Positions 36,384-44,709 of a stretch of 64,000 nt of DNA are shown here, in pieces. A program made the position numbers and the translations under genes. Source of the DNA: QFNR01 sp043842855 (GTDB lineage Bacteria; Pseudomonadota; Gammaproteobacteria; Burkholderiales; Neisseriaceae); contig JBBPJF010000002.1 of NCBI GenBank assembly GCA_043842855.1, positions 1-64,000 on the forward strand, in the 5' to 3' direction. The notes beneath the pieces were generated by a model. The model had not been told where the DNA came from. It saw nothing but the letters and a program-made list of their open reading frames with translations, and searched no databases. Each line of letters starts with the position of its first letter. The stretch's first letter is position 1.

Positions 36384-37433
36384 GTGCCCGTTCCCTGTTC
36401 ATCCTTCACGGATCATAAACCAGCTACAGAGCAGTGTTCACCCTGGAAATTATCGGTAGCTCCTATGTTGGATTGGACAGATCGACATTACCGCTACTTA
36501 GCTCGCCTTCTCAGTCCTCATGCCCGTCTTTATACCGAAATGGTTCACGCAGGGGCTATTTTATACGGAGAGCGAGAAAATTTTTTAAAATTTCACTCAC
36601 TAGAGCATCCGCTTGCCTTGCAACTTGGGGGGAATGATCCCAAGCAGTTAGCTCAAGCATGTCGTCTAGCGCAAAAATATCAATTTGATGAAATTAATCT
36701 CAACGGCGGCTGCCCAAGTCCCCGTGTGACCAAGGGCTCTTTCGGCGCAACTCTTATGCTACAAGTAAAATTGGCTATAGATTGCTTAAGGGCAATGCAG
36801 GACAGTACGGAGCTTGAAGTTACTTTTAAACATCGGATTGGTGTTGACAAAGAATGTTCCTACTCCTGGTTGAGAGATTTTGTTGGCCAAATAGCATACG
36901 AATCTCAGTGTCAAGTCTTCATTGTGCACGCCAGGAATGCTTGGTTGAAGGGCCTATCTCCTAAAGAAAATAGAAGAGTGCCACCTTTAAACTACGAATA
37001 TGTACACCGACTTAAACAAGACTTTCCTCAACTAACCATTGTGCTTAACGGCGGCATAACAGACCTCCAAGCTGTTCAGACACAAATAGCCCACGTAGAT
37101 GGCGTTATGGTAGGCCGCCAGGCCTATCGCTATCCGCTCTCCCTGCTGAGTTGGGAGCAGGTTCTTTTCAATGAAAGCTACAATTTAGATGAAACCACTT
37201 TAATTCAACAGCTTTACCTCTATGCCGAGGAAGAGCTGAAAGCTAATCCTCAAATAAAACTAAAGAATATAGTAAAGCACTACCTTGGACTTTTTCATGG
37301 CTGGCCTAACGCTAGAATTTGGCGGCGTATGCTCTCAAATACTGTGCACTTAGAAGCCAACAACCCCCAGATAATTCTAGATGCATTCGCCGCTTTTCGC
37401 CAAACCTCACCCCTAAAAATTAAGGAGCTTTAA
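36384..37433 (+). CDS. dusA: tRNA-dihydrouridine(20/20a) synthase DusA
   Basis: The 349-residue FMN enzyme reduces uridines 20 and 20a in the tRNA D-loop. Evidence is SVAPMLDWTDRHYRYLARLL (FMN site start), the catalytic cysteine in NLNGGCPSPRVTKGSFGA (about residue 111), FKHRIGVD, and the flavin-binding GGITD and GVMVGRQAYRYP. The subfamily call DusA rests on the MLDWTDRHYR pattern. The GTG start lies two bases after metK; the first 20 residues are unconserved, so a later start is possible. Confidence 0.94.
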   Translation: MPVPCSSFTDHKPATEQCSPWKLSVAPMLDWTDRHYRYLARLLSPHARLYTEMVHAGAILYGERENFLKFHSLEHPLALQLGGNDPKQLAQACRLAQKYQFDEINLNGGCPSPRVTKGSFGATLMLQVKLAIDCLRAMQDSTELEVTFKHRIGVDKECSYSWLRDFVGQIAYESQCQVFIVHARNAWLKGLSPKENRRVPPLNYEYVHRLKQDFPQLTIVLNGGITDLQAVQTQIAHVDGVMVGRQAYRYPLSLLSWEQVLFNESYNLDETTLIQQLYLYAEEELKANPQIKLKNIVKHYLGLFHGWPNARIWRRMLSNTVHLEANNPQIILDAFAAFRQTSPLKIKEL

Positions 37434-37468
37434 CTCAACTTAGCTCTCGTCTCCCTACAGAAATCCTG

Positions 37469-38293
37469 TTAAGCCGCCACCTTCCCCACTAACTTTTCAT
37501 ACGTCCGATAGCAGCTCAGCAGCATAATGTAAGCTGGGCATATACACCACAGAAAGAGAACTAAATTATTCCACGGCTGGAGAAGTTGATAGAGCGTAGT
37601 CCCCCATTGATAATCTTTGATTAAAACATGACCTACATTAACATTCATGTAAGGAAAAACTTTGTTGAAGTGTGCTGGTTCACTGAACATCATAATCAGG
37701 GTTGTCACTGTCCAAATTACTGTAACCGTAATAGTTAACTTCCTTAGACGTTTTACGCGGAAGGGATGAACAAAGTTAAAGTCCACATTTTGCAGTATAC
37801 AAAATAAGATAGTAAGCAAAAAATTTACCCAAGGCATATTAAAGCTAAGGATATACATGTAAACAGCGATCATTTGCCACATGGTAGGAATACCATTAAA
37901 GTAATAATCGTGTGTTTTCATGTTATTTTTAAAGAAAAAGTACATTGAACTAATCAAGATCAAAGCAATACTTAAAATTTTTAAGCCACTAGGATAATCT
38001 ACATAGAAATAAATAATAAAAACAGGGATAAATACATAGCTTGTATAGTCTATGATTGAGTCCATGATGAATCCATCATAGTTAGTTAGTATTTCCACCT
38101 TTACTGCTCTAGCTAAAGTTCCATCTAAGCCATCAATAATATAGGCTACAATCAACCAGAAAAGGCATAAGGAAGGTTCATTTTGGAATAAGGCTAACAT
38201 AGCCAGAGCACAGGCAACGATCCCTAGCGCTGTAAATAAGTGAGCAGTCCAAGCCCAAGCATATTGGGACTGGGTATAAGTCGGCTGGTTCAT
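37469..38293 (-). CDS. pcsA: Phosphatidylcholine synthase (CDP-alcohol phosphatidyltransferase)
   Basis: The 274-residue membrane enzyme belongs to the PcsA branch, which joins choline to CDP-diacylglycerol to make phosphatidylcholine. The active-site motif reads DGLDGTLARAVKV followed by YDGFIMDSIIDY (about residues 52-83), the extended spacing seen in PcsA, and about eight hydrophobic helices follow. The pathway needs external choline, so it is common in host-associated bacteria such as Legionella and Brucella. It stands alone, converging on dusA. No choline transporter or PmtA methylase is in the window. Confidence 0.85.
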   Translation of the reverse strand: MNQPTYTQSQYAWAWTAHLFTALGIVACALAMLALFQNEPSLCLFWLIVAYIIDGLDGTLARAVKVEILTNYDGFIMDSIIDYTSYVFIPVFIIYFYVDYPSGLKILSIALILISSMYFFFKNNMKTHDYYFNGIPTMWQMIAVYMYILSFNMPWVNFLLTILFCILQNVDFNFVHPFRVKRLRKLTITVTVIWTVTTLIMMFSEPAHFNKVFPYMNVNVGHVLIKDYQWGTTLYQLLQPWNNLVLFLWCICPAYIMLLSCYRTYEKLVGKVAA

Positions 38294-38456
38294 AGTAGTT
38301 TCTTCTTTCCTTTGCAGATTAGATTAAGACATACTTCACTGGAAGGCTAATACCCTTGGGCGTTGATTATACCGAAAAATAAAGCCGCCATAGTGAGATT
38401 AAATAAAAACCGTAATACAATCTGCATTCAAGACAACTGATTACGAAGGAAAGCTG

Positions 38457-39293
38457 ATGGAACACTTGCTTGTTCTAGCTGGAGAGCAGCTCCCACAGCT
38501 TGATCTCCAGCTTCTGCTGGGTAATCAACCAACCCTTTATGACCAACATAAAAATGTGGTGCGCTACTCGGTTACTGCATCTTTTCACTTAACTGCAGCT
38601 ATGAAAAAAAAATTAAGCATAGCCAACGTGGATTGGGCCATCCTTCCCAAACGTTCTTTTAGTGAAATAGGCTTAATTGTCAGTGATATGGATTCTACCT
38701 TCATTTCTATAGAGTGCATCGATGAATTAGCCGATGCAGTAGGCCTCAAACCACAGGTTGCCCATATTACCCAAGCCGCTATGCGGGGTGAGCTAGATTT
38801 TGAATCCTCTCTAAGAAAACGGGTGGCATTACTTAGGGGGCTAGCTACCCAAGAACTGGAAAAAATACTCTCAAAGGGGATCCAACTCTCCCCAGGCGCT
38901 CAACTCCTGGTAGAAGAATGTCATCGACATGCTGTTGCCTTTGTTTTAGTTTCTGGTGGCTTTTCCTTTTTTGCGGAAGCCCTCAAAAAAAAATATCTAC
39001 TAACTGATGCCGTAGCCAACACACTGGAAATAGAGAACCAAAGATTAACTGGTGAAATAGTAGGTGAAATAATTGATGCTTCAGCCAAAGCCAAATACCT
39101 AAAAAGCTATCAGGCTCAGTATAATTTGCATCCCAACCAGGTCGTCGCCGTAGGAGATGGGGCTAACGATATTTCTATGTTAAAAAAAGCGGGCCTTTCT
39201 TTTGCCTACCATGCTAAAGCCCCTGTGAAAGCCATAGCCAATTTTTCTATAGATTTTGTGGGATTAGAATTTATTCGCCATTGTTTTTTATAA
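38457..39293 (+). CDS. serB: Phosphoserine phosphatase
   Basis: The 278-residue HAD hydrolase performs the last step of serine synthesis. HAD motif I is SDMDSTFISIECIDELAD (about residues 77-94), motif II is VLVSGGFSFFA and motif III-IV is VAVGDGANDISML. The N-terminal 70 residues form a short regulatory-type domain, weakly conserved. It stands alone, divergent from pcsA. Confidence 0.95.
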   Translation: MEHLLVLAGEQLPQLDLQLLLGNQPTLYDQHKNVVRYSVTASFHLTAAMKKKLSIANVDWAILPKRSFSEIGLIVSDMDSTFISIECIDELADAVGLKPQVAHITQAAMRGELDFESSLRKRVALLRGLATQELEKILSKGIQLSPGAQLLVEECHRHAVAFVLVSGGFSFFAEALKKKYLLTDAVANTLEIENQRLTGEIVGEIIDASAKAKYLKSYQAQYNLHPNQVVAVGDGANDISMLKKAGLSFAYHAKAPVKAIANFSIDFVGLEFIRHCFL

Positions 39294-39488
39294 ACCTTGC
39301 TGCTATCTTAATGAAGAGAAGTAGATTACCCATCCTTATCCCGGCTATTAATATTTACTTTAAGCATTAAATCTAGATAAGGTCCTATAGTAAAAATTGT
39401 CTTCCTTTCAGCTAAGAAGCTATTTATTTTACAGCTTTAATAGTTAACTCATGCTAACGGTCGATAGTTTTGGGTGTATCATGCGCGG

Positions 39489-41072
39489 ATGTGCTGGAAT
39501 GAGAAGGTCCTTTTGAAAATTCTGAGTGAGGTATTTGGCTATTCACGCTTCAAGCCCTTACAGCTTAGTATTATCCGAGCTATTCTCATGAACCAGAATG
39601 TTTTCGTACAATTAATGCCAGGTGCAGGAAAATCCGTTTGTTATCAGCTTCCTGCACTCTTAGGCGAAGGGGTGACTGTGGTTATTTCCCCTTTAATGGC
39701 TCTCATGCATGATCAGGTCCTTGCCTTAAGAGCGCTTAATATTGCCGCTTCTTATTTAGACAGTAGCCTAAACAGTATCGAACAAAATGCTTTGTACCAG
39801 GCACTAAAATCTAATCAGATTAGACTATTGTATGTATCACCAGAACGATTTAAAAATCAATTCTTCCTTTCCTTAATAAAGGAAATCAAAATTGACCGCT
39901 TTGTCGTGGACGAAGCTCACTGTATCAGTCAATGGGGTCATGATTTCAGGAAAGACTATCTTAACTTACGTATCTTAGCAGATTATCTTCCTTCTATCCC
40001 ACGAGTTGCCCTGACCGCTACAGCAGATACAGAAACTAAAAAAGATATTATCCAAGCTCTCAGCCTATCCCCCATTCAATTATTTGAATGTTATGAACAT
40101 CCAGAACATTTAAGGGTCAACTTTCTTCCCAAAAATAATGTCAAGCAGCAGCTATTACAATTTCTAAAAAACCGCCCTGAATCTGAATGTGGACTAGTAT
40201 ACTGTTTCTCTAGGAACCAAGCAGAAAAAATAGCCCATTTTTTAGAGCAAGAAGGATATAAAACCTACCTTTACCATGCTGGTTTGGCTACCCACATCAG
40301 GCTACTTAATCAAAAACTCTTTAAAACAGCTAAGTCTGGGATCATGGTTGCTACCATTGCCTTCGGCCTGGGTATAGATAAACCCAATATACGCTTTGTA
40401 GCCCATCTAAATCTTCCTACTAGCATTGAACGTTATATTCAGGAAGCAGGAAGAGCTGGTAGAGATGGTCTTCCTGCAGTTAGTTGGGTTTGTTACGGTT
40501 TAAATGATTTCATTCTACAAAATGAGTGCATCAAAAATGACGAGCTAGCTGATCAGCAAAAAAAACTTAAATTGAAAAAATTAAGGCAAATGTTAATGTT
40601 ATGCGATACGCCCCTCAATAAGAAAACTCTCCTTCAACAGTATTTCACCTTTGAACGGGATCTGGAAACCTTCTGTTCCAATGAGCCAGGAGAACGAAGT
40701 ACTGATATTTCACCTTACGCTGTCTCTATATTAACTGTAGTATTTTACACAGATCAAAACGCTAATATCACCGAAACTATACAAATCCTACAGGGAAAAG
40801 CGGGCCAGCTAAAAGAACAATTCAAGTTGTTTAACACCATGATCTTCGGTAGTTATCCCCAAACTTCTACCACGTTTTGGCGTTCTATCATTCGCTGTAT
40901 GCTTGGTTTAAACTTGCTAGAAGTTAGCAATCGCGCCCAACTACTGAGACTTACCCCCTGTTCCATTACTTTTATGAAAAAAAAACCTACTTTATGGATT
41001 AGAAAGGAAGTACTAAGTCACTCTGTAGCTGTAAATTATTTACCCCCTTCTCCCATCAAAGCCAATAGCTAG
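39489..41072 (+). CDS. recQ: RecQ-family DNA helicase, short and divergent
   Basis: The 527-residue protein has the RecQ helicase core: EVFGYSRFKPLQ (Q-motif region), VVISPLMALMHDQV, DEAH in VDEAHCISQWGHDFR (about residue 141), ALTATAD, and motif VI QEAGRAGRDG. Oddities: the P-loop reads MPGAGKS, one residue shorter than the usual MPTGGGKS; the C-terminal zinc cluster is degenerate (single Cys in MLMLCD and ETFCSNE, no CxxC pair); the winged-helix part is weak and there is no HRDC domain. It may be a reduced but working helicase or one under relaxed selection. The start is uncertain; a GTG lies at 39474. Confidence 0.85.
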   Translation: MCWNEKVLLKILSEVFGYSRFKPLQLSIIRAILMNQNVFVQLMPGAGKSVCYQLPALLGEGVTVVISPLMALMHDQVLALRALNIAASYLDSSLNSIEQNALYQALKSNQIRLLYVSPERFKNQFFLSLIKEIKIDRFVVDEAHCISQWGHDFRKDYLNLRILADYLPSIPRVALTATADTETKKDIIQALSLSPIQLFECYEHPEHLRVNFLPKNNVKQQLLQFLKNRPESECGLVYCFSRNQAEKIAHFLEQEGYKTYLYHAGLATHIRLLNQKLFKTAKSGIMVATIAFGLGIDKPNIRFVAHLNLPTSIERYIQEAGRAGRDGLPAVSWVCYGLNDFILQNECIKNDELADQQKKLKLKKLRQMLMLCDTPLNKKTLLQQYFTFERDLETFCSNEPGERSTDISPYAVSILTVVFYTDQNANITETIQILQGKAGQLKEQFKLFNTMIFGSYPQTSTTFWRSIIRCMLGLNLLEVSNRAQLLRLTPCSITFMKKKPTLWIRKEVLSHSVAVNYLPPSPIKANS

Positions 41073-41539
41073 GAAGGATCACACCTGCAAAATAGCCATA
41101 AAACTATGCAATGGTATACCTTTCTTCTGCTCCAACTACTAACCCCCGGTTCCTTAGCATACGGATTTCTTTTTCCTTGTGTTCAGCTTCTATAGTCTGA
41201 TGCCAGCCTCAATCTTCTTTAACTAGCCCTCTCATTCACTATATAATATTGATAACCTAAAAGACTATATTTTTCACTACCCCAACCTTTATCCCTAAAG
41301 AGCATAAACTACGTTATGCATGCCATTACAAAAATAGGCTTATACGGCCTATATAGTTCTGTTTTAACTGGATATACCACCAGCGGAATTTTACTCCTGC
41401 TCCTCACCCAACGCTGAAAATTGCTTCTTGCCAAACAAAGAATCGCTATCTAATAAAGCATTGTCTAATCACCCGATGGTACTTTCCGCTCTCAGAGATA
41501 GGCATTACTGAGAATATCCCCTATAAAAAGGGAACAAGC
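41073..41539. other. Gene-free gap after recQ
   Basis: The 467 bases lie between convergent recQ and the patatin gene. Only a 33-codon hydrophobic reading frame (41316-41417) was noticed, without a ribosome binding site, and it is not called. C clearly exceeds G on the plus strand. Confidence 0.5.
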
Positions 41540-42619
41540 TTAAAATATCCACTCTTTGCTTGTCCCTGACCCCCCTTGTTCAAAGTTATTCCGATCTACG
41601 TTCCTTGCACTACTAGAAGTTGCTTGTAGCAGCATCTTTTCCTGTTTAGCTTTTTCAATAGCAGCTTTAATTTTGGGTAAGGCACGTCGAGCAGCTCTTT
41701 CCCCTGCCTCAATGGTAGAATCCATACTAAAAAAATTTAAAAATTCAGTACTTGAAAGTTTGGGCTGAATGACCACATCAGCTTTTTTTAATTCGCCTTC
41801 AACCTGTTTATTAATAAGTATTGAAATACTATGGTCGATGGTAGAAAACCAGGAACTGGGTTGGTACAAAGCACCCTGCTCTGCCGGATGACTAGAAATA
41901 TCAACTGCAATCACTACATCAGCTCCTAAACGTCTCGCTTGAGATACTGGCACTGGTGCGCTTAATCCCCCATCAACATATAAACGCCCTGCGATTTCGG
42001 CAGGCTTAAATATAGCTGGAATGCTTGAGGAAGCCCGCACAGCCTGACCCGCATCTCCCTGTGTCAGCAGTATAGTATCACCTGAGCTAAAATCAGTGGC
42101 TACCACCCCAAACTTCTTCGATAACGCTTCTAGAGGCAAGTGATTAATACTTCTATTGACCAATTCCTTTAACTTCTTGCCTTGAATAAAGCCCGTAAAA
42201 GATAAATCAAAATCCATTAATGCAAAACCCACATCTGTCAAAATTCTCTGAATAGCCTTAGCATCAAATCCGTAAGCATAAAGCACCCCCACAACGGAAC
42301 CAGCACTAGTACCTACGACTATGCGGACTGGGATACCATTCTCCTGTAGTACCTTAATCACTCCTATATGTGCAAATCCTTTGGCTCCTCCTGCGCCTAA
42401 AGCTAGACCTATCTTGACACCCTTATAAGGTTTGACTATTTTTTGGTGCACAGACGAGAGCTGTTGTTCAATTTGCTTTTTATTAAGTGCCTTTTGCTGT
42501 ATTCGATCAGAATGGTAAATAAACAACAAAATTAAAAAGAATAAAATACCCAGCGGGATAGTAAGCTGAAGGACTGCTTGTATACGCTTATAGAACGTCA
42601 TTGAACTTTTCCTATGCAT
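41540..42619 (-). CDS. Membrane-anchored patatin-like phospholipase
   Basis: The 359-residue protein has one N-terminal membrane helix (about residues 18-36) and a patatin domain: oxyanion-hole motif LALGAGGAKGFAHIG (about 72-86), nucleophile GTSAGSVVG (Ser about 105) and catalytic Asp in YVDGGLSAPVPV (about 216). The family (RssA/NTE type) hydrolyses phospholipids or lysophospholipids, possibly remodelling the PC-containing membranes suggested by pcsA. The C-terminus is low-complexity. Single-gene unit or paired with the BioC-like gene 8 bases upstream. Confidence 0.9.
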   Translation of the reverse strand: MHRKSSMTFYKRIQAVLQLTIPLGILFFLILLFIYHSDRIQQKALNKKQIEQQLSSVHQKIVKPYKGVKIGLALGAGGAKGFAHIGVIKVLQENGIPVRIVVGTSAGSVVGVLYAYGFDAKAIQRILTDVGFALMDFDLSFTGFIQGKKLKELVNRSINHLPLEALSKKFGVVATDFSSGDTILLTQGDAGQAVRASSSIPAIFKPAEIAGRLYVDGGLSAPVPVSQARRLGADVVIAVDISSHPAEQGALYQPSSWFSTIDHSISILINKQVEGELKKADVVIQPKLSSTEFLNFFSMDSTIEAGERAARRALPKIKAAIEKAKQEKMLLQATSSSARNVDRNNFEQGGSGTSKEWIF

Positions 42620-42627
42620 TGGAAAGA

Positions 42628-43410
42628 CTAGCGTGGCTTGTAAAATCTAATCTCCTGCTCAGAAGTACCCTTCGTGCTCTTTAAAGCGTGAGCAAAGACA
42701 AACTCATAAGTTACCTGAAATGTAGTGAGCTCAAAAATAGCTTTCCTCAGAACCTCTCCAAAGCGATGCTGGGAGATATTAAGCCAACTTAACATACTTG
42801 ACAATACCCCCAAGTCCTCTAAATCTTTGATCAAAGTCCCTAATTTTCTATAGGTTAAATGTAAAGATTCAGAACTTATAACAGGTTCTATAAAACCCTG
42901 CTGCAATAACTCGTCACCTATCATTTGCATATCCAATTGATAGGTAGGTGACTCCGCAGAGCGATACTGATCGAATAGTCTATAAATTTCCGCAAAACTC
43001 TCTGGCCCCAAAAAACTAAAAAATAGCCAGCCTCCAGGGCATAAGAAAGTTCTCCACATAGTAAACAACTGTCTCTTGTAAAGAGATTTTCTTACCAGGT
43101 ATAAATTAGAAACTAATACATCAAAGGTTTCTATACCTTCCTCCCAAAAGGGAGGCTCTAAACTCACTAACTGAAACCTATTTTTGGATCCTTTAAACCA
43201 TCTATGCCAACTTGACTGAGCCTTCCCTTGCCGAAACTCTGAATCCTTGACATCTATCTCCATCACGGGAATATTGTAAAGTTTTCTGAGACTGTTACGA
43301 CAGCTGTGATGGTCTAATCCTACCACACCCAGACTTTTGGGAATTCGTTTAGTAAATTTTAAACGTTCTTCTAACAAATCAGAACTTAACTTAAAAATAC
43401 TGCCTTTCAT
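42628..43410 (-). CDS. BioC-like methyltransferase with degenerate SAM motif
   Basis: The 260-residue protein resembles the BioC/NDUFAF5 methyltransferases that lie divergent to comF in betaproteobacteria: RLKFTKRIPKSLGVVGLD at the start, then LVSNLYLVR (motif IV region), LFTMWRTFLCPGGWLFFSFLGPES and MQMIGDELLQQGF. The usual glycine-rich SAM loop (DxGxGxG) is replaced by VVGLDHHSC, so cofactor binding may be weakened. BioC methylates malonyl-ACP to start biotin synthesis; whether this copy still does so is open. It may be in decay or a specialised relative. Confidence 0.72.
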   Translation of the reverse strand: MKGSIFKLSSDLLEERLKFTKRIPKSLGVVGLDHHSCRNSLRKLYNIPVMEIDVKDSEFRQGKAQSSWHRWFKGSKNRFQLVSLEPPFWEEGIETFDVLVSNLYLVRKSLYKRQLFTMWRTFLCPGGWLFFSFLGPESFAEIYRLFDQYRSAESPTYQLDMQMIGDELLQQGFIEPVISSESLHLTYRKLGTLIKDLEDLGVLSSMLSWLNISQHRFGEVLRKAIFELTTFQVTYEFVFAHALKSTKGTSEQEIRFYKPR

Positions 43411-43488
43411 TTTAGTCTCAACTTATTTAATTAAGAGAAGCTGCAAGGCATCTAATCTGCTACAATCCGGGCAGAGGTTTTACTATCC

Positions 43489-44157
43489 ATGTTCCAATGT
43501 CCTCTTTGTAATCAATTTTCTGCTACACAAGTCATTTGTCACCAATGCTGGCCTCTGATCACTAAATTGTTTAAACAGGCTCGTTATTGCCGCCACTGCG
43601 GTCAACGCATATTGAGTGGCTTAATTTGCGTCTCTTGTAGTTTTAGTCCTACGGCCATCGATTATTTTTGGGCGAGCTGCTACTACCGCCCTCCACTCAC
43701 TCAATTACTCCAACGATGGAAATTTCAATCTAAGCTTCAATATTCTACTATTTTGTCCAAAATTATGCTCGCCAATCCTCCGCATTGGATTAAAAGCTCG
43801 CAACTTGAAAATATCCTAGCTATGCCTACTACAACCTCTAGTTATGCTAGTCGACTATTTAATCCTAGCCTAGAACTTACACGCGGTATACTTAAGCATT
43901 ATTCAATCCGCTTAATTTCTACAAATTTGATCACTAAATGCAACCTATTGCCACAGCATCAATTGTCCCAAAAAGCTCGTATGTCCAACCTTCAGGGAGC
44001 TTTTAAACTTCATGCTACTCTCAATAGCCCTTCTATTTTAATTATTGATGATGTTGCCACTACCCTAGCTACACTTAATGAATTAGCTAAGCTACTGAAA
44101 CAGACGCAAGTGACTACCGTTTATGCTTGGGTATTGGCTCAATCGGAGAATTCATGA
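43489..44157 (+). CDS. ComF family phosphoribosyltransferase-like protein
   Basis: The 222-residue protein has an N-terminal zinc ribbon with cysteine pairs CPLC, CHQC, CRHCG and CVSC (residues 4-50), and a C-terminal PRTase-like PRPP loop ILIIDDVATTLATLNEL. ComF proteins support DNA uptake, where ComFC helps import single-stranded DNA, and are widespread. The divergent BioC-like gene and the following trmL are its usual neighbours in betaproteobacteria. It overlaps trmL by 4 bases (ATGA). Confidence 0.9.
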   Translation: MFQCPLCNQFSATQVICHQCWPLITKLFKQARYCRHCGQRILSGLICVSCSFSPTAIDYFWASCYYRPPLTQLLQRWKFQSKLQYSTILSKIMLANPPHWIKSSQLENILAMPTTTSSYASRLFNPSLELTRGILKHYSIRLISTNLITKCNLLPQHQLSQKARMSNLQGAFKLHATLNSPSILIIDDVATTLATLNELAKLLKQTQVTTVYAWVLAQSENS

Positions 44158-44621
44158 CACAGCACATTATTCTCTTTGAACCAGAAATCCCTCAAAACAC
44201 TGGTAACATCATTAGGCTTTGTGCGAATACTGGGTTTACTTTGCACTTAGTAGAGCCCCTAGGCTTTATTTTTAATTCCTCTAAGATGAGAAGAGCAGGA
44301 TTGGATTATCACGAATTCACTACTGTTTATCTGCATGCAGACTGGCAAGAATGTCGAGCTGCTCTCCCTAACAGTACTTTCTATGCACTTACTACTAAAG
44401 CGCACATTCGCTATGATAGTCCCTGTTTTCCTGACGAAGCTGCTTTTGTTTTTGGACCCGAAACTAGGGGGCTTCCAGATACACTTTTAGATTCATTCCC
44501 CGCCCAACATCGTCTACGCATTCCCATGCTCCCCCTAAGTCGTAGTATGAATCTGTCCAATGCAGTGGCTGTCATGTTATTTGAAGCATGGCAACAAAGA
44601 AACTTCGTAGGTATTGATTAA
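44154..44621 (+). CDS. trmL: tRNA (cytidine34-2'-O)-methyltransferase TrmL
   Basis: The 155-residue SPOUT methylase modifies the wobble nucleotide of leucine tRNAs. It starts at MTQHIILFEPEIPQNTGNI, within the comF stop codon, and shows motif 1 NTGNIIRLCA, motif 2 FVFGPETRGLP and motif 3 LPLSRSMNLSNAVAVMLFEAW, whose knot binds SAM. A start nine codons upstream adds only unconserved residues. Confidence 0.95.
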   Translation: MTQHIILFEPEIPQNTGNIIRLCANTGFTLHLVEPLGFIFNSSKMRRAGLDYHEFTTVYLHADWQECRAALPNSTFYALTTKAHIRYDSPCFPDEAAFVFGPETRGLPDTLLDSFPAQHRLRIPMLPLSRSMNLSNAVAVMLFEAWQQRNFVGID

Positions 44622-44709
44622 ATCACTCTTTGTGTCATTAGATAAGAGCAACACTGCTCAGCACATCAGACTAACGTGGAGTACATGGTCTATACCTACC
44701 TATTTTTCC

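Noticed and set aside
41316..41417. 33-codon hydrophobic open frame after recQ
   Set aside because: No ribosome binding site, no recognisable homolog, and short enough to arise by chance in AT-rich sequence.
44622..44709. Terminator between convergent trmL and antiporter genes
   Set aside because: No stem followed by a T-run on either strand.
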